A stretch of DNA of 64,000 nt from Synechococcus sp. ROS8604. Lineage in GTDB: Bacteria > Cyanobacteriota > Cyanobacteriia > PCC-6307 > Cyanobiaceae. Made by a program: the position numbers and the translations under genes. Position 1 is the stretch's first letter. Each line of letters opens with the position of its first letter. The stretch lies in NCBI RefSeq assembly GCF_014279655.1, contig NZ_CP047946.1, positions 124,001-188,000 on the forward strand, read 5' to 3'. Below the pieces are notes generated by a model. The model made no database searches. It was not told the origin of the DNA and worked only from the letters and a program-made list of their open reading frames with translations. This document shows positions 54,512 through 64,000 of the stretch, one piece after another.

Positions 54512-56218
54512 TCATCTAACCCTGTATTTTGGTAGAGATGGATTGCATTGGCGTTTGAACTTTTTAGAGTGCCTCCTGACTCTATTGTAAATATCTGGAT
54601 TGTCATAGATTTGCAGTCTTTGGCTTGTTTGGATCGGCTTTGTCGTGAATCTTCTCTCCTCATTGTTGTAGTTCCATGTCTCAGTAGGAGCACCATACTT
54701 GTCCTCAAATTTCTCTTTGAATGCATTGTCTTCGGTAAGCAGGTAGGTTTTCTCTTTGTTGAGAGGTTTTATTTGCCTGCGTATATCTTGTGGTGTTGCT
54801 CCCCAGAAGTCAGGAAGTCCTGTGGAGTGAATGGCAACAACATTTATTTTAGAGTTGCTTGCTAGGGTGGCACCCGACATCCAATAATCTCCTAACCCTA
54901 GGTATGAATCATATCCCATCTGATTGATAAAGTTTGCCGCATCATTCTTAAACGGTTCTATTCGTTTGCTTCTGTCTAATAGCTCTTGTTTTAATGATAG
55001 CTTCCCGTCCATATTTATTGCAGGTCGATCTGGATGCTGAAACGAAATTAATGTAGCAACCAGCAACAACACAAGGATGATGGTTGGTCGTTGTTCCCCG
55101 ATCTTGTTGGCATAAAAAACCAGGTAGACAGTTATTAAGGCGTAGGCAATGCAAATGTATCGGAGTGGTGCTTCTCCACTACTTGTAAGCATTGGAAGAT
55201 ATATAAAGTATGAGAGGCTGCTCGTTGAGATTGCAAGGAGTCCTGCGGCGGTTTGTTTGGGAAGATTAAAGCGAGATGTTCTTGCTGTTAGGACATAGAG
55301 GATCGATCCAGCTGCGATCACAGCGCTTGCAGGTGTGATCCAGCTGATTTGAAAGTATTGTTGGATGGCTGATAGTGTTCCTGAAAGGTTGAACTCAGGT
55401 GTTGCGCATTGCTCATTAAATAGGCTCCCTATGAAGACCCCTACTAAGCTCGATAGGAGTACTGTGATTAGATGATTTCTTCGTTGCGTGCCCTGTAGAT
55501 ATACAATGAATATTGATATTGTAGGAAATACTGCTGTAAAAATAGCCATCTTATTGGACAGTGTGGCGAGTACTATTAGGCCACTTAAAAGAATGTGAAG
55601 CCCTCGCTTGTTGGCTGCTCCTATAGAGAAGACGGCTAGCGTGAGTATGAGTAGTGTATTGAGAACATTGCCGCCATGATGGGCGGGAGTAATAAAATGT
55701 GAGTAGGCAATATTAAACGGATTGCTTATGTTTAGAAGGAATATTGTGACCAGGCTTATTTTAATGGAGTCTGCTGTTAACAGTTGTTTGCCCTGTTTAA
55801 TTGTGTTCGTGAGGAGTGTTGCAAGCAGTAAGAATAGTGAGGATGCACACCACGCATAAAGGCTGAAGATTTCTAGAAATCCGGCTTTTGAAAAGATCAG
55901 CTGTAGCATCGTATTGATTGTGAGATCTGGAAAAATACTCGCTATTCTTGAAACGTGGATGTTAAAAAGATTGGTTTTTGGATTGCTGATTAAGCTTTTT
56001 GCTTCTTCAAAGGGTGCTAGTGCATCAGCATTGAGTGGCAGCGAATCAAAGCCTTGAAGAGTGGCCAGGTATCCAGCACCTATGCACACCAGGATTAGAC
56101 ACAGATAATCCGCGATGATTATCTCTCTCGTGCGATTTGGCTCCTCCCGTGACTGATTAATGCCCAGCAGGCTCGTGACGATGTTGGTACGTCTCTTTGC
56201 TTCCTTCGGGGTAACCAT
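54512..56218 (-). CDS. Large polytopic membrane protein, GT-C-like (copy 1)
   Basis: A 568-residue protein with about ten or more hydrophobic helices after a basic cytoplasmic start, and a soluble C-terminal domain (about 430-568). After the first helix comes LQGFDSLPLNADALAPFEEA, an acidic loop placed where membrane sugar transferases of the GT-C fold keep their catalytic residue. The C-terminal domain has DFWGATPQDIRRQI. It is clearly related along its length to the next gene. The AT-rich composition and the neighbouring broken sugar-nucleotide gene suggest a surface-polysaccharide island. The function is an inference. Confidence 0.7.
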   Translation of the reverse strand: MVTPKEAKRRTNIVTSLLGINQSREEPNRTREIIIADYLCLILVCIGAGYLATLQGFDSLPLNADALAPFEEAKSLISNPKTNLFNIHVSRIASIFPDLTINTMLQLIFSKAGFLEIFSLYAWCASSLFLLLATLLTNTIKQGKQLLTADSIKISLVTIFLLNISNPFNIAYSHFITPAHHGGNVLNTLLILTLAVFSIGAANKRGLHILLSGLIVLATLSNKMAIFTAVFPTISIFIVYLQGTQRRNHLITVLLSSLVGVFIGSLFNEQCATPEFNLSGTLSAIQQYFQISWITPASAVIAAGSILYVLTARTSRFNLPKQTAAGLLAISTSSLSYFIYLPMLTSSGEAPLRYICIAYALITVYLVFYANKIGEQRPTIILVLLLVATLISFQHPDRPAINMDGKLSLKQELLDRSKRIEPFKNDAANFINQMGYDSYLGLGDYWMSGATLASNSKINVVAIHSTGLPDFWGATPQDIRRQIKPLNKEKTYLLTEDNAFKEKFEDKYGAPTETWNYNNEERRFTTKPIQTSQRLQIYDNPDIYNRVRRHSKKFKRQCNPSLPKYRVR

Positions 56219-56330
56219 TCTGTTGACGACTTAAGCCCTGAGTATCGTGATTTTATGCTGGCCTTGGTAGGAAGGACAGCTGTAGCTCCCTACAGAAATG
56301 ACTTTTATTGATTGGTTGTTGTGAAGAGAT

Positions 56331-58028
56331 TCACCTTTTTCTGTAGTTAGGGAGGGATTGATTGCATTGACGTTTGAAATGCTTGGCTTTCTTGTTGATA
56401 CGATTGAAAATTACCTTGTTGTTGTAAATGAGGAGTCGATTGCTTGTATCGATTTCTTCCTGCGTGAACTCCCTCGTTTCATTGTCATAATTCCACGTCA
56501 GCATTGGTAGTCCGTACTGCTTTTCAAGTTTTTTTATAAAGCTGTCGTCATTTGATAGAACATAAGCCTTATTCCCCTTGATGGGTTTTATTTGCTCTCG
56601 GATGTCTTGTGGTGTTGCACCCCAGAAATCAGGTTTTCCATCTTTCAGGATCGGGATTAGGCTGATCTTAGAATTAGATATTAATGTAGCTCCTGTCATC
56701 CAGTATTCGCCAAGTCCTAGGTAGGAGGCGTAGCCCTTCGTTTGTATAAATTCTGCTGCATCGTACTTAAAGCGATCAATACGTTCGCTTCTATCGATTA
56801 GGTCTTGTTTTAATGATTGGTGAGTTGTCAAGTTGAGGTATGGTCCAACTGGTGATTGGAAGGAAACAATGGTGATGATCATCAGTGCAATCAATCCAGT
56901 TGCTTGTTTCTTTGTGGTGCTTCTGTCGATATAAAAAACGATGAAGACGACGATCAGTAGATAGGGAATGCAGATATAGCGAAGAGGTGCTTGCCCGCGT
57001 CCCGTCAGAATTGGCAGATAGAGAAAATAGGACAGACTGCTCAAAGAGATGGCAGTCAGTCCAGCACTAGTTGCTTTTGCTAGTCCTGATCTTTCTTTAT
57101 AGCAGTAGAGAAGTGATGCAATGGATAGGAATGCACTGGCCAGTGTGATCCAGCTGATTTGAAAGTACTGCTTGAAGGAGATGAATGTGTTCGATAGGTT
57201 AAATACTGCTGAGGCGCACTGCTCGTTTAAGAGGCTTCCAATGAATAATCCGCTAGAAGTAGCGATGATCAATTGAACTAAAAGATCTCTTCGCGTCTTG
57301 CCACGCAGATGAACCAGGAAAATGAATGCTGCTGGCAGGGCTGTGGTAAAGATTGCAAGTTTGTTTGATAATGCTGCCAGGACTATCAGGCTTGTAAATG
57401 CAATTCTGAGCCCTCGTTGTTTCGGGTTTTTGAGGAGTCGTAAGGATAGGGTTAGTAGGAGAAGAGTATTGAGAGCATTCCCTCCATGGTGAACTGGAGT
57501 GATGACATGGGCATAGGCAATATTGAATTGATGGCTGATATTCAGTAGGGTTATGGTGACAAGGCTTATCTTGATTGCATTCGAGGTTAAGGTCTGTTTC
57601 CTTGGCCTGATTTCATTGATTTGAAGTGTCGCTAGCGCCAAGAATAAAAATGATGTGCACCAGGAATAGAGGCTGAATATTTCAAGGAAGCCTGCGTCTG
57701 GTCGGACGATTTGTAAAAGAGTATTGATTGCTAGGTCTGGAAAGATGCTTGGGATCCGTGAAACGTGGATGTTGAAAAGATGGGTGCCTGGAGTGTTGAT
57801 AAGGCTTTTGGCTTCCTCGAATGGTGCCAGAGAGTCTGCATTGAGGGGTAGGGAATCAAAGCCCTGCATGGTGACAAGGTATCCAGCTCCCAGGCACACA
57901 ACGATGAGGCAAAGGATGTCAGCGACTCTCTGCTTCTTTGTTGGCTTCAGTTGACTGCTTTGCTGATTGATTCCTAGTAGGTTCAGGACGAATTGTTTCT
58001 TGCTTATGGGTTGTCCTGACCTGATCAT
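56331..58028 (-). CDS. Large polytopic membrane protein, GT-C-like (copy 2)
   Basis: A 565-residue tandem paralog of the preceding gene. Shared stretches include LLGINQ near the N-terminus, MQGFDSLPLNADSLAPFEEA, FNIAYAHVITPVHHGGNALN and DFWGATPQDIREQIKP. Similarity runs from end to end, including the soluble tail (KHFKRQCNQSLPNYR). ATG 58028 matches the start of copy 1; a TTG at 58058 would add 10 residues. The duplication may have produced two transferases with different acceptors. Confidence 0.7.
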   Translation of the reverse strand: MIRSGQPISKKQFVLNLLGINQQSSQLKPTKKQRVADILCLIVVCLGAGYLVTMQGFDSLPLNADSLAPFEEAKSLINTPGTHLFNIHVSRIPSIFPDLAINTLLQIVRPDAGFLEIFSLYSWCTSFLFLALATLQINEIRPRKQTLTSNAIKISLVTITLLNISHQFNIAYAHVITPVHHGGNALNTLLLLTLSLRLLKNPKQRGLRIAFTSLIVLAALSNKLAIFTTALPAAFIFLVHLRGKTRRDLLVQLIIATSSGLFIGSLLNEQCASAVFNLSNTFISFKQYFQISWITLASAFLSIASLLYCYKERSGLAKATSAGLTAISLSSLSYFLYLPILTGRGQAPLRYICIPYLLIVVFIVFYIDRSTTKKQATGLIALMIITIVSFQSPVGPYLNLTTHQSLKQDLIDRSERIDRFKYDAAEFIQTKGYASYLGLGEYWMTGATLISNSKISLIPILKDGKPDFWGATPQDIREQIKPIKGNKAYVLSNDDSFIKKLEKQYGLPMLTWNYDNETREFTQEEIDTSNRLLIYNNKVIFNRINKKAKHFKRQCNQSLPNYRKR

Positions 58029-58125
58029 TCTTGACTGTTTGTTTCTTTGATTCGGCAACTTTAAATCGGTTCCTTTGGTTGCGATTTTGTCTGGAGCAGA
58101 TCGACTTGTATTGATAAATTGCCAA

Positions 58126-58155
58126 TAAAAAAGCCTGCTAATGGATTGCAGGCTT
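58126..58155 (-). terminator. Rho-independent terminator of tktA
   Basis: Read on the minus strand, arms AAGCCTGC/GCAGGCTT with a 9-base loop are followed by a run of six T, about 30 bases after the tktA stop. This separates tktA from the island genes downstream on the same strand. Confidence 0.9.
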
Positions 58156-58184
58156 GGAGTGATTTGTTGTTGCTGTGTGAGGAC

Positions 58185-60194
<2,010 letters not shown>

Positions 60195-60240
60195 GGAGTG
60201 AAGAGAAGGGGGACGAGGGGGGATTGGGCTGAGCTTGGTG

Positions 60241-61488
60241 TTAGCTCATGCGTCGGAAGGCGAGGCAGACGTTGTGACCGCCGAAGCCGAAGGAGTTGGA
60301 CAGCACTGTTCCTAGTGTTAGTTCACGGGCTGTGTTCGGCACAATATCCAGATCACAATCGGGGTCCGGATTGTTGTAGTTGATGGTGGGGGGCACGACG
60401 CCGTTGCGCAGGGTTAGCACACAGGCCACAGCTTCAATGCCGCCTGAGCCTCCAAGCAAGTGGCCCGTCATCGACTTGGTGGAACTCACCGGAATGTCTT
60501 TGGCACGACTGCCAAGAGCACTTTTGATCGCTGCGGTTTCGTTGCTGTCGTTGGCCGGAGTGCTGGTGCCGTGGGCGTTGACGTAGTCCACGCTGTCAGC
60601 TGAGATTCCGCCATCTTCAAGAGCGAGGCGCATCGCAGCGGCGCCACCGACGCCGCCTGGCGTGGGTGAGGTGATGTGGTGAGCGTCGCAGGTGGTGCCG
60701 TAACCCACGATTTCGGCCAAAATCGTGGCACCCCGTGCCTCGGCATGGGCCAGGGTTTCAAGGACCAAAATCCCTGAACCTTCTCCGATCACGAAGCCAT
60801 CCCTGGTTTTGTCGAAAGGTCGACTCGCACTGGCGGGATCGTCGTTCCGGAACGAGAGCGCCTTGGCACTGGCAAATCCGGCAACCCCCAGCGGCGTGAT
60901 CGCTGATTCGGCACCGCCGCAGATCATCACGTCCGCCTTGCCCAACTGCAAGAGCTGGAAGGCATCGCCGATGGCATTGGAGCCTGCGGCACAGGCGGTG
61001 GCCACGGCGGAACTCGGACCTTGGGCTCCGAGAGCGATCGCGGCGAGCCCTGTGGCCATGTTCGGGATCATCATCGGCACCGTGAACGGGCTGACGCGAC
61101 CCGGAGCTTTGTCTTTCAAGACATGGGCCTGGGTTTCCATGGTGAGCAGCCCGCCCACCCCAGAGCCGATGCTGACGCCAATGCGATGGGCATTGTCTGG
61201 AGTGATCGTGAGGCCGGAGTCGGCGAGGGCCTGCTTAGCCGCCACCACGCCGAACTTGCAGAAACGATCCCAGCGTTTGGCGTCTTTGGGCTCAATGAAG
61301 CCGCTGGGATCGAAATTCTTGACTTCAGCAGCGAAGCGACAGGCGTGCTGCGCTGCATCAAACAAGGTGATCGCTTCGACGCCGTTCTTTGCGGAGGTCA
61401 AGCCCTCCCAATAGTCGGCGACGGTATTGCCGATCGGTGTAACAGCACCGAGGCCCGTGACCACGACGCGCTGGAGACCCTCCACCAT
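60241..61488 (-). CDS. fabF: 3-oxoacyl-ACP synthase II
   Basis: A 415-residue ketoacyl synthase with the active-site cysteine in [17 protein letters not shown] and the catalytic histidines in [14 protein letters not shown] and [15 protein letters not shown]. It elongates fatty acids on the acyl carrier protein encoded 8 bases upstream. Confidence 0.97.
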   Translation of the reverse strand: MVEGLQRVVVTGLGAVTPIGNTVADYWEGLTSAKNGVEAITLFDAAQHACRFAAEVKNFDPSGFIEPKDAKRWDRFCKFGVVAAKQALADSGLTITPDNAHRIGVSIGSGVGGLLTMETQAHVLKDKAPGRVSPFTVPMMIPNMATGLAAIALGAQGPSSAVATACAAGSNAIGDAFQLLQLGKADVMICGGAESAITPLGVAGFASAKALSFRNDDPASASRPFDKTRDGFVIGEGSGILVLETLAHAEARGATILAEIVGYGTTCDAHHITSPTPGGVGGAAAMRLALEDGGISADSVDYVNAHGTSTPANDSNETAAIKSALGSRAKDIPVSSTKSMTGHLLGGSGGIEAVACVLTLRNGVVPPTINYNNPDPDCDLDIVPNTARELTLGTVLSNSFGFGGHNVCLAFRRMS

Positions 61489-61496
61489 GCAGATCC

Positions 61497-61739
61497 TCAG
61501 GCTTGCTTGTCTTCGATGTATTTGACGGCATCGCCGACCGTGGCAATTCCTTCGGCGGCTTCATCGGGAATTTCGATGTCGAAGGCTTCCTCAAGAGCCA
61601 TCACCAACTCGACGGTGTCGAGTGAATCCGCTCCCAGATCGTTCTGAAAGTTGGACTCAGGTTTGACTTCGCCGGCATCAACGCTGAGCTGCTCCGTAAC
61701 GATCGAACGGACTTTTTCGAGGATCGATTCCTGGGACAT
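61497..61739 (-). CDS. acpP: Acyl carrier protein
   Basis: An 80-residue protein starting at ATG 61739 ([10 protein letters not shown]) with the phosphopantetheine serine in [19 protein letters not shown] longer frame to 61781 exists, but family members start here. It is the first gene of acpP-fabF-tktA. Confidence 0.97.
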   Translation of the reverse strand: MSQESILEKVRSIVTEQLSVDAGEVKPESNFQNDLGADSLDTVELVMALEEAFDIEIPDEAAEGIATVGDAVKYIEDKQA

Positions 61740-61810
61740 GGCCGTGCAGACGTGACGCCGCATCTTACGGGCTTGGCCCATGTGTCACCTCGTGGCGTTA
61801 ACAACGGTGA

Positions 61811-62134
<324 letters not shown>

Positions 62135-62160
62135 ATTTGGCTCAATACCCATTCGATCAG

Positions 62161-62184
62161 CCCGGCTAAGCCGGGTTTTTTTTT
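62161..62184 (+). terminator. Rho-independent terminator of psaC, directly against glmS
   Basis: Stem CCCGGC/GCCGGG with a TAA loop is followed by nine T, and the glmS ATG begins at the next base (62185). The hairpin takes the place where a ribosome-binding site for glmS should be. Confidence 0.95.
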
Positions 62185-64000
62185 ATGTGCGGCATCGTTG
62201 CGGTGATCGGTTCGCGAGACGCGGCACCGCTCCTCCTGGAAGGACTTCGCCAGCTGGAGTACCGCGGCTACGACTCAGCGGGCATCGCCACGTTGCAGGG
62301 CAAGGATTTGCACTGCCTTCGCGCCAAAGGAAAGCTGAACAACCTCACCGTTCGTGTGGACCGTGACGGTGCGCCAGGGCTTTGCGGGATCGGCCATACC
62401 CGCTGGGCGACCCATGGCAAGCCTGAGGAGCACAACGCCCACCCCCACCGTGATGGAAGCGGCAGGGTTGCGGTCGTTCAGAACGGGATCATTGAAAACC
62501 ACCGGGCTTTGCGAGAAGAGCTCACGGCTGCGGGTGTGAGCTTTCAGTCGGAAACCGACACCGAGGTGATTCCCCACCTGATTGCAGCGCAATTGCAGTT
62601 GATGGGGGCAGGCGAAGGAGCTGGAAACGGCCAAATACTGTTAGAAGCTGTGCAGACCGTGTTGCCCCGGCTGCAAGGGGCTTATGCCTTGGCGGTGCTT
62701 TGGGCAGATGCGCCAGGAGCGTTGGTGGTGGCACGCAAAGCGGCACCGCTTTTGATTGGGCTTGGGGAAGGGGAGTTCCTTTGTGCCAGTGACACGCCTG
62801 CCTTGGCGGGATTCACGCGCACGATTCTGCCGATGGAAGACGGCGAAGTCGCGCTGCTCAGTCCGCTTGGGATCGAGCTGTATGACGCGGATGGGGCGCG
62901 GCAACAGCGCATGCCAACCACGCTGAGTGGGTCGGATCACATCGCCGACAAGCGCCACTTCCGCCACTTCATGTTGAAGGAAATCCATGAGCAGCCAGAA
63001 ACGGCGCGGCTCTGGGTCGAACGGCATCTGCCCGTGGGGCTGCCGGTAAGCAATCCGGTGGCACTTCCTTTTGATGAATCCTTCTACGAAGGGGTGGAGC
63101 GCATCCAAATTTTGGCCTGCGGCACCAGTCGCCACGCCGCTCTGGTGGGGGCGTACCTGCTTGAGCAATTCGCAGGACTTCCCGCCTCGGTGTTTTATGC
63201 CAGTGAGTTTCGTTATGCCCCACCACCACTGGCGCCCCACACCCTCACGATTGGGGTGACGCAGTCTGGAGAAACGGCCGACACGCTGGCGGCGCTCAGC
63301 ATGGATGCCAAGCGACGGGAGGCTTATGGCCAGCCCGTCTATGCCGCGAAGCAGCTTGGCGTGACCAATCGCACCGAGAGTTCCTTAGCCCGGCAGGTGC
63401 CCTACATCCTTGATATTGGTGCGGGGATTGAGGTGGGGGTGGCGGCCACCAAAACCTTCCTGGGTCAGCTGTTGGCGTTCTATGGCCTGGCGGTTGCCTT
63501 TGCGGCAAGGCGCGGGCATCGCTCTGAGGCTGAAATCAGCGCATTGCTCGAAGAACTGCGGGCTTTGCCGGAACAGCTGGAGCGTCTGGTGGAGCATCAC
63601 GACAAGGGCTCAGAAGCTCTGGCGCACCGCTTTGCTGAAACTCAGGATGTGATTTTCTTGGGCCGCGGAATTAACTACCCGATTGCCCTCGAGGGTGCCC
63701 TCAAGCTCAAGGAAATCAGCTACATCCATGCTGAAGGCTATCCAGCTGGGGAGATGAAGCATGGGCCAATCGCCCTGCTCGATTCGCACGTGCCGGTGGT
63801 GTCGATTGCGATGCCTGGCCCCGTGTTTGAGAAGGTCCTGAGCAACGCCCAGGAGGCCAAAGCCCGCGACGCGCAAATGATCGGTGTGGCGCCGGAAGGC
63901 CCCGACACCGAGTTGTTTGACGCGCTCTTGCCCGTGCCTGAAGTGAGCGAGTGGGTGAGTCCCCTGCTCACCGTGGTGCCGATGCAATTGCTGAGTTATC
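62185..64000 (+). CDS. glmS: Glutamine-fructose-6-phosphate aminotransferase, 3' end outside window
   Basis: The frame from ATG 62185 is open to the end of the window (605 codons; family members are about 610-630). Cysteine 2 in MCGIVAVIG is the glutaminase nucleophile, which fixes the start. LEYRGYDSAGIA, GHTRWATHGKPEEHNAHPH and NGIIENH are the glutaminase site. ILACGTSRHAALVG and TQSGETADTLAAL belong to the two sugar-isomerase domains. It makes glucosamine-6-phosphate for the cell wall. No Shine-Dalgarno sequence is possible between the terminator and the ATG. Confidence 0.96.
   Translation, partial: MCGIVAVIGSRDAAPLLLEGLRQLEYRGYDSAGIATLQGKDLHCLRAKGKLNNLTVRVDRDGAPGLCGIGHTRWATHGKPEEHNAHPHRDGSGRVAVVQNGIIENHRALREELTAAGVSFQSETDTEVIPHLIAAQLQLMGAGEGAGNGQILLEAVQTVLPRLQGAYALAVLWADAPGALVVARKAAPLLIGLGEGEFLCASDTPALAGFTRTILPMEDGEVALLSPLGIELYDADGARQQRMPTTLSGSDHIADKRHFRHFMLKEIHEQPETARLWVERHLPVGLPVSNPVALPFDESFYEGVERIQILACGTSRHAALVGAYLLEQFAGLPASVFYASEFRYAPPPLAPHTLTIGVTQSGETADTLAALSMDAKRREAYGQPVYAAKQLGVTNRTESSLARQVPYILDIGAGIEVGVAATKTFLGQLLAFYGLAVAFAARRGHRSEAEISALLEELRALPEQLERLVEHHDKGSEALAHRFAETQDVIFLGRGINYPIALEGALKLKEISYIHAEGYPAGEMKHGPIALLDSHVPVVSIAMPGPVFEKVLSNAQEAKARDAQMIGVAPEGPDTELFDALLPVPEVSEWVSPLLTVVPMQLLSY

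Overview
The window comes from a cyanobacterium, most likely a marine picocyanobacterium of the Synechococcus/Cyanobium group. The sequence shows psaC (photosystem I iron-sulfur subunit), the response regulator RpaB next to lysS, the acpP-fabF-tktA block beside psaC-glmS, thiC under a TPP riboswitch, and a compact genome with many 4-base ATGA overlaps. No plasmid, phage, CRISPR, rRNA or tRNA gene was found. The window cuts a sigma factor at its left end and glmS at its right end.

Layout. 0-1.3 kb: end of a group-2-type sigma-70 gene, then an AT-rich stretch and a methyltransferase, followed by a second, diverged copy of the last 12 codons of the sigma gene. 1.3-8.2 kb (minus): alpha/beta hydrolase, RND pump, its lipoprotein adaptor, and a decayed second adaptor. 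8.5-14 kb: a glutamate-receptor-like channel with an unusual pore, an EF-hand protein, a glycosyltransferase and an FdhF/YdeP-type molybdopterin oxidoreductase. 14.2-18.9 kb: three neighbouring interrupted genes (phosphotransferase, alkyl sulfatase, mutY). 19-20.5 kb: sugar kinase and peptide deformylase. 20.4-27.7 kb (minus): eight tightly overlapping genes combining a membrane redox module (Rieske-ferric-reductase fusion plus small membrane proteins) with an EamA transporter, an ATP-grasp/GNAT fusion, a cysteine dioxygenase and a circularly permuted ATP-grasp. This is the best candidate for an undescribed pathway. 27.8-30.1 kb: a phosphoribosyltransferase-like protein and a glutamine-synthetase-like ligase.

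30.3-53.3 kb is mostly core genome: sodium/solute symporter with small partner, tsaE, ahcY, DedA, ssb, mreBCD, a solute-binding lipoprotein, rpaB, lysS, a hercynine/ergothioneine operon (egtB, egtD and two cyanobacterial companions), a kinase-like membrane protein, smpB, ruvB, a TPR protein, an M20 amidohydrolase, a HEAT-repeat protein, and riboswitch-controlled thiC. 53.3-58.1 kb is an AT-rich accessory island between thiC and tktA, with a broken UDP-glucuronate decarboxylase gene and two tandem large membrane proteins that resemble GT-C glycosyltransferases. 58.2-64 kb returns to core genes: tktA, fabF, acpP (minus), then psaC and glmS (plus).

Five genes are visibly broken (RND adaptor copy, phosphotransferase, alkyl sulfatase, mutY, UDP-glucuronate decarboxylase). 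The adaptor and decarboxylase have many lesions and are real pseudogenes. The other three have one or two lesions each and could be genuine mutations or sequence errors. All functional calls rest on reading motifs by eye, with no database search.
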